Origin: Streptomyces nymphaeiformis
GTDB taxonomy: Bacteria > Actinomycetota > Actinomycetes > Streptomycetales > Streptomycetaceae
Length of the DNA: 64,000 nucleotides
Assembly (NCBI RefSeq): GCF_014203895.1
Contig: NZ_JACHJY010000006.1
Span: 186,001-250,000, forward strand
Direction: 5' to 3'
The notes under the pieces were generated by a model. It ran no database searches and was not told the DNA's origin. It worked only from the letters and a program-made list of their open reading frames with translations. Positions 7,001 to 14,735 of this stretch are shown in pieces; the stretch's first letter is position 1; each line of letters starts with the position of its first letter. The position numbers and the translations under genes are program-made.

Positions 7001-8194
7001 TCACCATCCAAGCGACCGCATCGTCGAACGACGTGCGGCATCTTCCAGAAGCCGACCCGCCGCCGCGGCCTGGTCCGGAGTCCCGACCTCCGCGACGACA
7101 TCGCGCAGTCGGCGCAGGACATCGGGGGTCAGGCGCTCCGCGTACTCGGCCGCGCCGGGAGCGATGACGCTCATGGCCGCGCTTCTGGCTTCACCGTGCA
7201 GTCCTGCCGCCCGGAACAGCGCGGCCTGTTCGACCCTGGCCTCGTGCACGGAGATACGACCTCGGTCGACGGCGACCTCGTAGGCCGCCGTGAGGCCGAG
7301 CGCCGCGGCCCGCCGCTCCAGTCCGCGGTCCGCCGGAAGGGTTTCGTGAAGACGTGGCCGCCGCCCGTACCGAGCCAGATGGAACCACTCCGCGAGAACG
7401 GCGACCGTGACCGCGGTCGACTCCCCCAGCTCGTCCTCGAAGGCGAGTCTGCTGGAACGGCGAGCCTCCTCGTCCGCAGACTCCACCGGGAGCGAGAGGT
7501 GCGGGAAGTTGATGTGGATGGACCGGAAGTCCTGTGCTTCGACCATGTTCCACGCGACGAGGGTCGGCCAGACCCTGCGCCCCGTCTGCACATCCCCGTA
7601 GACGAGAATGACCGGCAGGTCCCGGAGCGCCCGCTGCAGGAGCAGGATGTCGGCGTCCGCATTACGCAGCGGTCGTTTCATGGCCCCGTCGAAACAGGCG
7701 ACATCACCCGCCCAGGGGGAGTTCAGCCACGCCCGTCTGATCGCGACCCGGAAGGCCTGTGGACCGTCGTCGTTTCCTGCGCTGTTCTTCTCGTCGTCGA
7801 AGTAGGGGGCTACCAGCAGCACGGGCCGAGATCCGCCACCCGACTGTTCCGACACGAGGTCGTGCAGCTCTTCCGGAGAATACGAGAACGGAGAATTCTC
7901 AAATCCCCGGTCCAGCCGGTCCTGTTCTGCTTTCACATGGACGCTGATCTGGGCCTGCCGCCAGTCCCGGGCTATTTCGTACTCGTTGGCGCGCTCCGCC
8001 TCCTCGGCCCGTACCGAAAAGGCCCGACCCTCACGTTCGACGGCCCTGTTCTCCGCGGTCGCGGCCTCTTCCTCGCGCAGCATGTGAAGAAACTGCTGCT
8101 GGTCGAAGTAGCTTCCGTCGCGTCGCATCTTGTACAACTCGAGCATGCGGCCGCTCAGGTCGTTGATGCCACGAAACATTCCGGCGGACAGCAA
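7001..8194 (-). CDS. Coiled-coil/alpha-beta protein, first gene of the chaperone operon
   Basis: 397 residues with no family I recognise. Residues 1-110 are charged coiled coil (MRRDGSYFDQQQFLHMLREE, RAVEREGRAFSVRAEEAERA). Residues 120-240 look alpha/beta (RPVLLVAPYFDDE, LPVILVYGDVQTGRR, SIHINFPHLSLP). Residues 250-395 are helical. There is no signal peptide or membrane span. The start is uncertain: TTG 8194 has AGGGGG four bases upstream, while ATG 8179 has only a weak site. The Hsp70 gene follows after four bases. Likely a sensor or platform that recruits the Hsp70; function unknown. Confidence 0.75.
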   Translation of the reverse strand: MLSAGMFRGINDLSGRMLELYKMRRDGSYFDQQQFLHMLREEEAATAENRAVEREGRAFSVRAEEAERANEYEIARDWRQAQISVHVKAEQDRLDRGFENSPFSYSPEELHDLVSEQSGGGSRPVLLVAPYFDDEKNSAGNDDGPQAFRVAIRRAWLNSPWAGDVACFDGAMKRPLRNADADILLLQRALRDLPVILVYGDVQTGRRVWPTLVAWNMVEAQDFRSIHINFPHLSLPVESADEEARRSSRLAFEDELGESTAVTVAVLAEWFHLARYGRRPRLHETLPADRGLERRAAALGLTAAYEVAVDRGRISVHEARVEQAALFRAAGLHGEARSAAMSVIAPGAAEYAERLTPDVLRRLRDVVAEVGTPDQAAAAGRLLEDAARRSTMRSLGW

Positions 8195-8265
8195 TACGCC
8201 CCCTACGTCCTCCCCGTTAATCAGCCGATGCTACGCGGTGTCGCGGCATAGGTCGGGCACACGCG

Positions 8266-8646
8266 TCAATCTTTGTCAGGTTGGACATCGTCCGCCGCGG
8301 ATGCCTTCGCGGCCCGCAGGGACGCCGCCGTCCGGGCCGGGTCGTAGTTCTCCGGGGTCCCGTCGATCAGGAGGACGTCGCCCGTCATGTGGCGGGTGCG
8401 GAGGGGGATCAGGGCCTGGTAGGGGGCCGAGTCGTACCAGGACCGGGCTGCCTCGTACGTGGGGAAGCCGATGATGACGACGGCGCCGGGCCAGGTGCCC
8501 TCGCGGACCTCGCGGGCGGGGGCGCCATGGACGAGGAAGCGGCCGCCGAAGGGGTCGAGGGTGGCCTGGATGCGCTCCATGTAGACGAAGACCTCGTCGT
8601 CGAGGACGGGCTTCGGGTGCAGGTTTCCGATGGCGTATGCGGTCAT
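8266..8646 (-). CDS. DUF1330 family protein
   Basis: 126 residues with the compact ferredoxin-like DUF1330 pattern: MTAYAIGNLHPKP, VYMERIQATLDPFGGRFLVH, VVIIGFPTYEAARSWYDS, YQALIPLRTRH, GDVLLIDG. These small cytoplasmic proteins belong to the dimeric alpha/beta-barrel superfamily; their biochemical role is not established. Codon use is like the rest of the chromosome, so this marks the return to core genome after the accessory block. ATG 8646 was chosen because the longer reading frame is an overlap with the dehydrogenase region. Confidence 0.85.
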   Translation of the reverse strand: MTAYAIGNLHPKPVLDDEVFVYMERIQATLDPFGGRFLVHGAPAREVREGTWPGAVVIIGFPTYEAARSWYDSAPYQALIPLRTRHMTGDVLLIDGTPENYDPARTAASLRAAKASAADDVQPDKD

Positions 8647-8714
8647 GGGAACAGCGTGCCGGGGGACGGCGTACGGGTCGATTACCCCGGACGTCATCCC
8701 CCGGCGGCCGTGCG

Positions 8715-9767
8715 TCAGATCGTCGCCGTGTCGATGACGAAGCGGTAGCGGACGTCGCTCTTCAGGACGCGCGCGTAGGCCTCGTTGATCTGGTCGGCGC
8801 GGATCAGTTCGATCTCGGCGCCCAGGCCGTGCTCGGCGCAGAAGTCGAGCATCTCCTGGGTCTCGGCGATGCCGCCGATCATCGAACCGGCGAGGGTCTT
8901 GCGGCCGCCGATGAGGGAGAAGAGGCCGACCTTGACGGGCTCCTCCGGGGCGCCGACGTTCACCAGGGCGCCGTCCGTCTTGACCAGGCTCAGGTAGGCG
9001 TCGAAGTCGAGCGGCGCGGAGACCGTGGAGATCACCAGGTCGAAGGTGCCGGCGAGCTTCGTGAAGGTCTCCGGGTCGGAGGTCGCGTGGAAGTGGTCGG
9101 CGCCCAGCTTGAGGCCGTCCTCCTGCTTGCGCAGCGACTGGCTGAGGACCGTCACCTCGGCGCCGAGGGCGTGGGCGATCTTGACGCCCATGTGGCCGAG
9201 GCCGCCGAGGCCGACGATCGCGACCTTCTTGCCGGGGCCGGCCTGCCAGTGGGCGAGCGGCGAGTAGAGGGTGATGCCGGCGCAGAGCAGCGGGGCGGCC
9301 TCGTCGAGGCCGATGCCCTCGGGGATGCGCAGGGTGTAGTTCTCGTCGACGACGATGTGGGTCGAGTAGCCGCCGTAGGTCGGCTCGCCGTTCTTGTCGA
9401 GGGCGTTGTACGTGCCGGTCATGCCGTTCACGCAGTACTGCTCCAGGCCGCGCTCGCAGTACTCGCACGCGCGGCAGGAGTCGACGAAGCAGCCGACGCC
9501 GACCCGGTCGCCGACCTCGTGCTGGGTGACACCCGGGCCGACCTCGGTGACGATGCCGGCGATCTCGTGGCCGGGGACCATCGGGAAGATGCCCTCGCCC
9601 CAGCCGTTGGTGGCCTGGTGGATGTCGGAGTGGCAGATTCCGGCGTACTTGATCTCGATGAGGACGTCGTGCTCGCCGACGGGCCGGCGCGGCACGGTGG
9701 TGCGCTCCAGCGGGGCGTTGGCGGCGGGTGCGGCGTACGCGGGGACGGTGGTCGCGTTCGTGGTCAT
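8715..9767 (-). CDS. Zinc-dependent NAD(P)-alcohol dehydrogenase (medium-chain)
   Basis: 350 residues, full length for the family. Catalytic zinc ligands: Cys in GICHSD and His in PGHEIAG. Structural zinc loop: four cysteines from CRACEYCERGLEQYC. The Rossmann motif GLGGLGHMG binds the cofactor. The pattern matches the cinnamyl-alcohol/YahK-like aldehyde reductases, which reduce aldehydes with NADPH. It diverges from an MmyB-type regulator at 9896, a pairing that suggests direct control from the shared 128-bp promoter region. Confidence 0.92.
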   Translation of the reverse strand: MTTNATTVPAYAAPAANAPLERTTVPRRPVGEHDVLIEIKYAGICHSDIHQATNGWGEGIFPMVPGHEIAGIVTEVGPGVTQHEVGDRVGVGCFVDSCRACEYCERGLEQYCVNGMTGTYNALDKNGEPTYGGYSTHIVVDENYTLRIPEGIGLDEAAPLLCAGITLYSPLAHWQAGPGKKVAIVGLGGLGHMGVKIAHALGAEVTVLSQSLRKQEDGLKLGADHFHATSDPETFTKLAGTFDLVISTVSAPLDFDAYLSLVKTDGALVNVGAPEEPVKVGLFSLIGGRKTLAGSMIGGIAETQEMLDFCAEHGLGAEIELIRADQINEAYARVLKSDVRYRFVIDTATI

Positions 9768-9813
9768 GCGTCCAGCGTGCCGGGGCGCGAGGACCGTACC
9801 CAGCCACCTGTTC

Positions 9814-9842
9814 TGCCTACGACCGGCGTGCCTACCACTGGC
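9814..9842. promoter_or_regulatory. Tandem operator-like repeats between the dehydrogenase and its regulator
   Basis: Two head-to-tail 14-base copies, TGCCTACGACCGGC and TGCCTACCACTGGC, sit one base apart, a 15-bp period. On the dehydrogenase strand they read GTCGTAGGCA and GTGGTAGGCA. They are 47-75 bases upstream of the dehydrogenase start and a plausible site for the MmyB-type regulator. Confidence 0.45.
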
Positions 9843-9895
9843 AGGGTCAGGAACGTACGTCCGTCCGCGCGGCCCGGCGGCGATAATGGGGCGGT

Positions 9896-10762
9896 ATGGA
9901 CCTCAGTGCCGAACTCAGCGAATTCCTGCGCTCCCGGAGGGCCCGGCTGAAGCCGCAGGACGTGGGCCTGCCCGAGTTCGGGCGGCACCGGCGGGTGCCG
10001 GGGCTGCGCCGCGAGGAGCTGGCGCAGCTGGCGGGGGTGTCCGTGGCGTACTACACCCGGCTCGAACAGGGCAACGGGCGGAACGTGTCCATGGAGGTGC
10101 TCGACTCCATCGCGCGGGCGCTGCGGCTGAGCGACACCGAGCGGGCGCATCTGACGCATCTGGCGAAGCCGACGGTGAAGAAGCGGCAGCGGGCGGCGAT
10201 CGCCCGTCCGCAGCGGGTGCGGCCGGGGCTCCAGTACCTCCTGGACGCGATGGACGGGCTGCCCGCCTTCGTGCTGGGCCGCCGGGGCGACATCCTGGCC
10301 TGGAACCGGATGGCACGGGCCCTGATGGGCGATTTCGAGGCGTGGGAGCCGGGCGACCGGAACATGGCCCGGATGATCTTCCTCGAACCGAACGCGCGCG
10401 ACCTCTACGTCGACTGGGAGTGCAAGGCGGTCGAGGTCGTCAGCACGCTGCGGCTGTACGCGGGGTGCTACCCGGACGACAAGGAGCTGCTCGCGCTGGT
10501 CGGCGAGCTGTCGGTGCGCAGCGAGGAGTTCCGCTCGCTGTGGGCGGCGCACACGGTGGCCGACAAGGGGCACGGACAGAAGCGGCTGCGGCATCCGCTG
10601 GTGGGCGAGATGACGCTGTCGTACGAGTCGTTGAAGGTGGCCGGGGACGATCCGGACCTGGTGCTCGTGACGTACCACGCGGAGCCGGGGACGCCCTCGG
10701 CGGACGCGCTGCGGCTGCTCGCGCAGTGGGGTGTGGACGAGCCCGTGGACGTACGGGAATGA
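9896..10762 (+). CDS. MmyB-type helix-turn-helix transcriptional regulator
   Basis: 288 residues. The N-terminal Xre-like helix-turn-helix (residues 30-75: GLRREELAQLAGVSVAYYTR, LEQGNGRNVSMEVLDSIARA) precedes an MmyB/MLTR-type PAS-like ligand-binding domain (residues 105-285: LDAMDGLPAFVLGRRGDILA, WNRMARALMG, RSEEFRSLWAAH, HPLVGEMTLSYESL). Members bind fatty-acid-like ligands and usually control the adjacent oxidoreductase gene, here the divergent alcohol dehydrogenase. A strong hairpin follows the stop. Confidence 0.92.
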   Translation: MDLSAELSEFLRSRRARLKPQDVGLPEFGRHRRVPGLRREELAQLAGVSVAYYTRLEQGNGRNVSMEVLDSIARALRLSDTERAHLTHLAKPTVKKRQRAAIARPQRVRPGLQYLLDAMDGLPAFVLGRRGDILAWNRMARALMGDFEAWEPGDRNMARMIFLEPNARDLYVDWECKAVEVVSTLRLYAGCYPDDKELLALVGELSVRSEEFRSLWAAHTVADKGHGQKRLRHPLVGEMTLSYESLKVAGDDPDLVLVTYHAEPGTPSADALRLLAQWGVDEPVDVRE

Positions 10763-10764
10763 CG

Positions 10765-10797
10765 GAGGGCCCCCTCCCGGTGCGGGAGGGGGCCCTC
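10765..10797. terminator. Bidirectional terminator hairpin
   Basis: A perfect 15-bp GC stem (GAGGGCCCCCTCCCG) with a 3-base loop between two converging genes, the MmyB regulator and the L,D-transpeptidase. Confidence 0.8.
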
Positions 10798-10813
10798 GTC
10801 ACGTGCGTGCGGA

Positions 10814-12067
10814 TCAGACGGCCGAGCCGTCCTTCCACTCCGACCAGGACATGTTCCAGCCGTTGAGGCCGTTGTCCGGCTTGATCGTCTTGTCGTTGGA
10901 GTTCTTGACGATGACGACGTCGCCGATCATCGAGTTGTCGAAGAGCCAGGCGGCCGTCTGGTTCGGGTCGCCGGCGCCCTTGACGTCGGCGAGGCCGACG
11001 CAGCCGTGGCTGGTGTTCACGTTGCCGAAGATCGACCGCGCGCCCCAGTAGTTGCCGTGGATGAAGGTGCCCGAGGTGGACAGGCGCATGGCGTGCGGCA
11101 CGTCCTTGATGTCGTACTCGCCCTTGCCGTCGTCGTCGGTGAAGCCGACGGTGGCGCCGTTCATCCGGGTCTCCTTGAACTTCTCGGAGATCACCATCTG
11201 ACCGTTGTAGGTGGTGTTCTCCGGGGAGCCTGCGGAGATCGGGATGGTCTTGATCGTCTTGCCGTCCTGCTTGACCGTCATGGTCTTGGTGGCGACGTCG
11301 ACGGTCGAGACCTGGTTGCGGCCGATCTTGAAGGTGACGGTCTTCTGCTGGACGCCGAAGACGCCGTCCGCGCCCTCGACGCCGTCGAGGTCGAGCTTCA
11401 GGGTGACGGTCGAGCCCTCGGTCCAGTACGCGTCGGGACGGAAGTCGAGACGCGTCGAGTTGAACCAGTGCCCGACGACCTCCTGGCCGGAGCTGGAGGA
11501 GACCGTGATGCCGCCCTGGACGGCCTTCTTGTCGGTGATCGCCTTGTTGAAGTTGATCGAGACCGGCATGCCGACGCCGACGGTCGAGCCGTCCTCGGGC
11601 GTGAAGTTGCCGATGAAGCTGTTGGCCTGGGAGACCGTGGTGAACGAGGAGTTCTCGTGGGCCTCGAGGCCTTCCGCGTCGGTGGCGGTGGCCGCGATCT
11701 TGTAGACCGTGGCGCGCTTGAGCGGCCCGCTCGGCTTCCAGCTGAGCCCGTCGGCCGCTATGTCGCCCTTGACCTCGACGCCCTCGGCGGAGGTCATGGT
11801 GACCGACGTCAGCTTGCCCTCGGTCACGGAGACCTTGGCGTCGTTGTTGATGGAGGCGTTCTGCGCGCCGTTCTTCGGCGAGATGGTGATCTGCGCCTTG
11901 GAGGTCTTCTGCGCGGCCGCCTCGTCGACCTGGGCCTGTGACTGCTGCGTCGCGGAACCGGAGGCGCTACCGCCCTTGTCCCCGTCGTTGCACGCCGAGA
12001 GCACGAGTACGCCACCGAGCACCGCGGCGGCCGCCGCCAGGCTCCTGCGGCGCTTGCCGACCGTCAT
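10814..12067 (-). CDS. Lipoprotein L,D-transpeptidase with Ig-like domains
   Basis: 417 residues. The start of the protein is a lipoprotein signal (GKRRRSLAAAAAVLGGVLVL, lipobox LSAC). Two Ig-like domains (residues 50-260, VSVTEGKLTSVTM and SFIGNFTPEDGSTVGVGMPV) precede a YkuD catalytic domain with GTFIHGNYW and the nucleophile motif SHGCVGL. It makes 3-3 crosslinks in peptidoglycan on the outer membrane face of the cell membrane. ATG 12067 has GGAG nine bases upstream; ATG 12082 is an alternative adding five residues. Confidence 0.93.
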   Translation of the reverse strand: MTVGKRRRSLAAAAAVLGGVLVLSACNDGDKGGSASGSATQQSQAQVDEAAAQKTSKAQITISPKNGAQNASINNDAKVSVTEGKLTSVTMTSAEGVEVKGDIAADGLSWKPSGPLKRATVYKIAATATDAEGLEAHENSSFTTVSQANSFIGNFTPEDGSTVGVGMPVSINFNKAITDKKAVQGGITVSSSSGQEVVGHWFNSTRLDFRPDAYWTEGSTVTLKLDLDGVEGADGVFGVQQKTVTFKIGRNQVSTVDVATKTMTVKQDGKTIKTIPISAGSPENTTYNGQMVISEKFKETRMNGATVGFTDDDGKGEYDIKDVPHAMRLSTSGTFIHGNYWGARSIFGNVNTSHGCVGLADVKGAGDPNQTAAWLFDNSMIGDVVIVKNSNDKTIKPDNGLNGWNMSWSEWKDGSAV

Positions 12068-12247
12068 CACACGCTTCTCCATCGTCGCCGGTTCCCTGCC
12101 AACTTCTTCTATGAACGCCCATGACACCCCGTCCGGTTCCGTGTCCGGAGCGTTTGTGGGCAATGCCACTGATCCACGGGGAACACCACAGATCCACACG
12201 CGCGTGCCGGGCTTCCGGTTCCCGGGGTCACGGAAAAGCCGTGAAAA

Positions 12248-12273
12248 GGCCCCGGGAGCGGCGTCCCGGGGCC
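12248..12273. terminator. Terminator hairpin
   Basis: A 10-bp stem (GGCCCCGGGA with its complement) and a 6-base loop, just past the stop of the minus-strand gene ending at 12299. Confidence 0.65.
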
Positions 12274-12298
12274 CGCGCCGCGTGCGGATGCCCGCCTC

Positions 12299-12637
12299 TT
12301 ACGGCCGGTCGTCGTCTTCCTCGCCCTCATTTTCCTCGCCGAGGTCCCACTCCAGCGCATCGGGGTCGTAATCGACCTCCTCGGTGCTCCAGGACGCCTG
12401 GACCATCTCGATCCCGGGGACGTCGCGGATCAGGTCGAAGGGCTCGACGAGGTAGGCGAGCGCCTCGGCGCTGTCCTCGCGCGCGGCCTCGCGCGCCTGC
12501 ACCCGCTCCTCCTCGGGCATGAACTCATCGGCGTCGATCTTGGCCTCGGCGGCCTCGGTCAGCTCGGCGGGAGCGTCGATCTCCAGGACGACATCGACGC
12601 GAAGGCGGACATAGCGTGTGGACTCACTTGTGCTCAT
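12299..12637 (-). CDS. Conserved hypothetical acidic protein
   Basis: 112 residues with no family I can name. It starts MSTSESTRYVRLRVDVVLEI and is very acidic, ending in a run of Glu and Asp (EENEGEEDDD). No signal peptide or membrane segment. A single structured domain of about 80 residues is likely. ATG 12637 is used because upstream residues are low-complexity and the ATG sits right after the regulatory gap to the divergent sortase-substrate gene. It stops with TAA, uncommon here. Confidence 0.75.
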   Translation of the reverse strand: MSTSESTRYVRLRVDVVLEIDAPAELTEAAEAKIDADEFMPEEERVQAREAAREDSAEALAYLVEPFDLIRDVPGIEMVQASWSTEEVDYDPDALEWDLGEENEGEEDDDRP

Positions 12638-12748
12638 GGGTCGGAGCGTAGGGGGCCGGAGGGCCTCGACTTTCCCGCGACCCGCTGTGTTCCGTAGCAT
12701 CGACGCACACACCAATTCGCGGTTTCCGCAAGGGGGATCGAAATTTCC

Positions 12749-13018
12749 GTGTCCGCCGCCCGACGCCCACTGCTGACCGCCATCGCCGCGGGGACGCTGC
12801 TGTGCGCCCTGTGGTTCGTGCCGTCCGCCAACGCCACCGATGAGCAGGGCGGGGCACGCATCGGGGTCACCCAGAACGGCCCCCTCACCGACGACGGGCG
12901 CCTGGCCGAGACCGGGGGGCGGAACACCACGGCGTACCTGCTCGGCGGGACGGGGTTCCTGGGGGTCGGGGCGGGTTTCGTGGCGCTCGCGCTGCGGCGC
13001 CGGGGCCGTGCCTTCTGA
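12749..13018 (+). CDS. Small sortase-anchored cell-surface protein (LAETG)
   Basis: 89 residues. A Sec signal peptide (residues 1-30, RRPLLTAIAAGTLLCALWFV, cleavage near NATD) leads into a mature part of only about 25 residues. The sorting signal follows: LAETGG, a hydrophobic helix (YLLGGTGFLGVGAGFVALAL) and the basic tail RRRGRAF. LAXTG is the class E sortase motif of Streptomyces, so the peptide should be linked to the cell wall. GTG start with AGGGGG upstream. Function of the tiny exposed peptide is unknown. Confidence 0.85.
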   Translation: MSAARRPLLTAIAAGTLLCALWFVPSANATDEQGGARIGVTQNGPLTDDGRLAETGGRNTTAYLLGGTGFLGVGAGFVALALRRRGRAF

Positions 13019-13055
13019 GTCTTCCGAGCCTTCTGACGGAGTACGCGCACGCGTG

Positions 13056-13088
13056 AAGGGCCGCCCCCGGAGGCCGGGGGCGGCCCTT
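13056..13088. terminator. Bidirectional terminator hairpin
   Basis: A perfect 15-bp stem (AAGGGCCGCCCCCGG) with a 3-base loop and a short T run, between the sortase substrate and the converging hutH. Confidence 0.85.
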
Positions 13089-13103
13089 TCGTGCGCGCCG
13101 GGG

Positions 13104-14651
13104 TTACGCCAGCGGGCCGGTGACCGGCTCGACGGCCGCGACCAGCTTGCCCTCGCGTACGAAGGCGTCGGCGCCCGCCAGGTCGGGGGCGAGGTAACGG
13201 TCCGGGCCGGGGCCCTGGACGCCGGCCGCGCGCAGGGCCTCGATGGCCGCCTGCGAGGCGGGCGCCGGGGTGAGGCCCGCGCGGAGCTCGATGCCGCGGG
13301 TGGCGGCGTACATCTCGACCGCGATGATCCGGTTGAGGTTGCCGATCGCCGTGCGCAGCTTGCGGGCGGCGGACCAGCCCATGGAGACGTGGTCCTCCTG
13401 CATCGCGGAGGACGGGATGGAGTCGGCGGAGGCCGGGACGGCGAGCCGCTTCATCTCGCTGACCAGGGCGGCCTGCGTGTACTGGGCGATCATCAGGCCC
13501 GAGTCGACGCCGGCGTCCTCGGCGAGGAACGGCGGGAGGCCGTGCGAGCGGTTCTTGTCGAGGAGCCGGTCGGTGCGGCGCTCGGCGATGGAGCCGAGGT
13601 CGGCGGCGGCGATCGCGAGGAAGTCGAGGACGTACGCGACGGGGGCGCCGTGGAAGTTGCCGTTGGAGCGGACCTCGCCGCTGGGCAGCACGATCGGGTT
13701 GTCGACGGCGGCGGCGAGCTCGCGCTCGGCGACGAGCCGGGCGTGGGCCATGGTGTCGCGGCCGGCGCCGGCGACCTGCGGGGCGCAGCGCACCGAGTAG
13801 GCGTCCTGGACGCGGGGGGCCTCGCCGGCCTGGGCGTGGCCGGTGAGGCCGGAGCCCTTGAGCACGGCCAGCATGTTGGCGGCGGAGGCGGCCTGGCCGG
13901 GGTGCGGGCGGACGGTGTGCAGCTCGGGTTCGAGGACCTTCTCGGTGCCGAGGAGGGCTTCGAGGGAGAGCGCGGCGGTGATGTCGGCCGACTTGTAGAG
14001 GGTGTCGAGGTCGGCGAGGGCCATGATCAGCATGCCGAGCATGCCGTCGGTGCCGTTGAGGAGGGCGAGGCCCTCCTTCTCCTTGAGCTCGACGGGCGCG
14101 ATGCCGGCGGCGGCGAGGAGCTCGCCGGCGGGCTTGACCACGCCGTCGGGGCCCTCGGCGTCGCCCTCGCCCATGAGCGCGAGGGCGCAGTGGGAGAGCG
14201 GGGCGAGGTCGCCGGAGCAGCCGAGGGAGCCGTACTCGTGGACGACGGGGGTGATGCCGGCGTTGAGGACGTCGGCCATGGTCTGGGCGACCTCGGGGCG
14301 GACGCCGGTGTAGCCGGAGGCCACGGTCTTCAGGCGGAGGAACATCAGGGCGCGCACGACCTCGCGCTCGACGCGCGGGCCCATGCCGGCGGCGTGCGAG
14401 CGGACGATGTTGCGCTGGAGCTGGGCGCGCAGCTCGTGGCTGATGTGCCGGGTGGCGAGCGCGCCGAATCCGGTGGAGACCCCGTAGACGGGCTCGGGCT
14501 TGGCGGCGAGCGCGTCGACGATGTCACGGGCGGCGGCCAGGGCGGCCACGGCCTCGGTCGACAGCTCGACGCGGGCGCCGTTGCGGGCGACGTCGATGAC
14601 GTCCTGCGGGGTCGTGCCGGACGTGCCGAGGACGACTGTCTGCATATCCAT
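13104..14651 (-). CDS. hutH: Histidine ammonia-lyase
   Basis: 515 residues, normal length. It deaminates L-histidine to urocanate, the first step of histidine breakdown. Family blocks: PVYGVSTGFGALA, the cofactor loop GSLGCSGDLAPLSH, NGTDGMLGMLIMALA, RCAPQVAGAG, SADSIPSSAMQEDHVSMG. The electrophilic MIO group forms from Ala-Ser-Gly in most family members; here the triad is Cys-Ser-Gly, an allowed variant. ATG 14651 (MDMQTVVLG) follows AGGGTG. No other hut gene is next to it, as is normal in Streptomyces. Confidence 0.95.
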   Translation of the reverse strand: MDMQTVVLGTSGTTPQDVIDVARNGARVELSTEAVAALAAARDIVDALAAKPEPVYGVSTGFGALATRHISHELRAQLQRNIVRSHAAGMGPRVEREVVRALMFLRLKTVASGYTGVRPEVAQTMADVLNAGITPVVHEYGSLGCSGDLAPLSHCALALMGEGDAEGPDGVVKPAGELLAAAGIAPVELKEKEGLALLNGTDGMLGMLIMALADLDTLYKSADITAALSLEALLGTEKVLEPELHTVRPHPGQAASAANMLAVLKGSGLTGHAQAGEAPRVQDAYSVRCAPQVAGAGRDTMAHARLVAERELAAAVDNPIVLPSGEVRSNGNFHGAPVAYVLDFLAIAAADLGSIAERRTDRLLDKNRSHGLPPFLAEDAGVDSGLMIAQYTQAALVSEMKRLAVPASADSIPSSAMQEDHVSMGWSAARKLRTAIGNLNRIIAVEMYAATRGIELRAGLTPAPASQAAIEALRAAGVQGPGPDRYLAPDLAGADAFVREGKLVAAVEPVTGPLA

Positions 14652-14735
14652 ATTCAGCACCCTACGGATTGAAGACCAGCATGTCACTAGCCGATTTCGT
14701 CACCGTCCCGACAGGGGACGGCCCCTTACGGCCCC

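Noticed and set aside
8266..9807. A 513-codon minus-strand frame covering DUF1330 and the dehydrogenase
   Set aside because: Only the last 126 residues (from 8646) are a real protein; the rest is the dehydrogenase gene read in the wrong frame.
13000..14672. Long plus-strand frame antisense to hutH
   Set aside because: Low-complexity shadow of hutH without ribosome site or domain.
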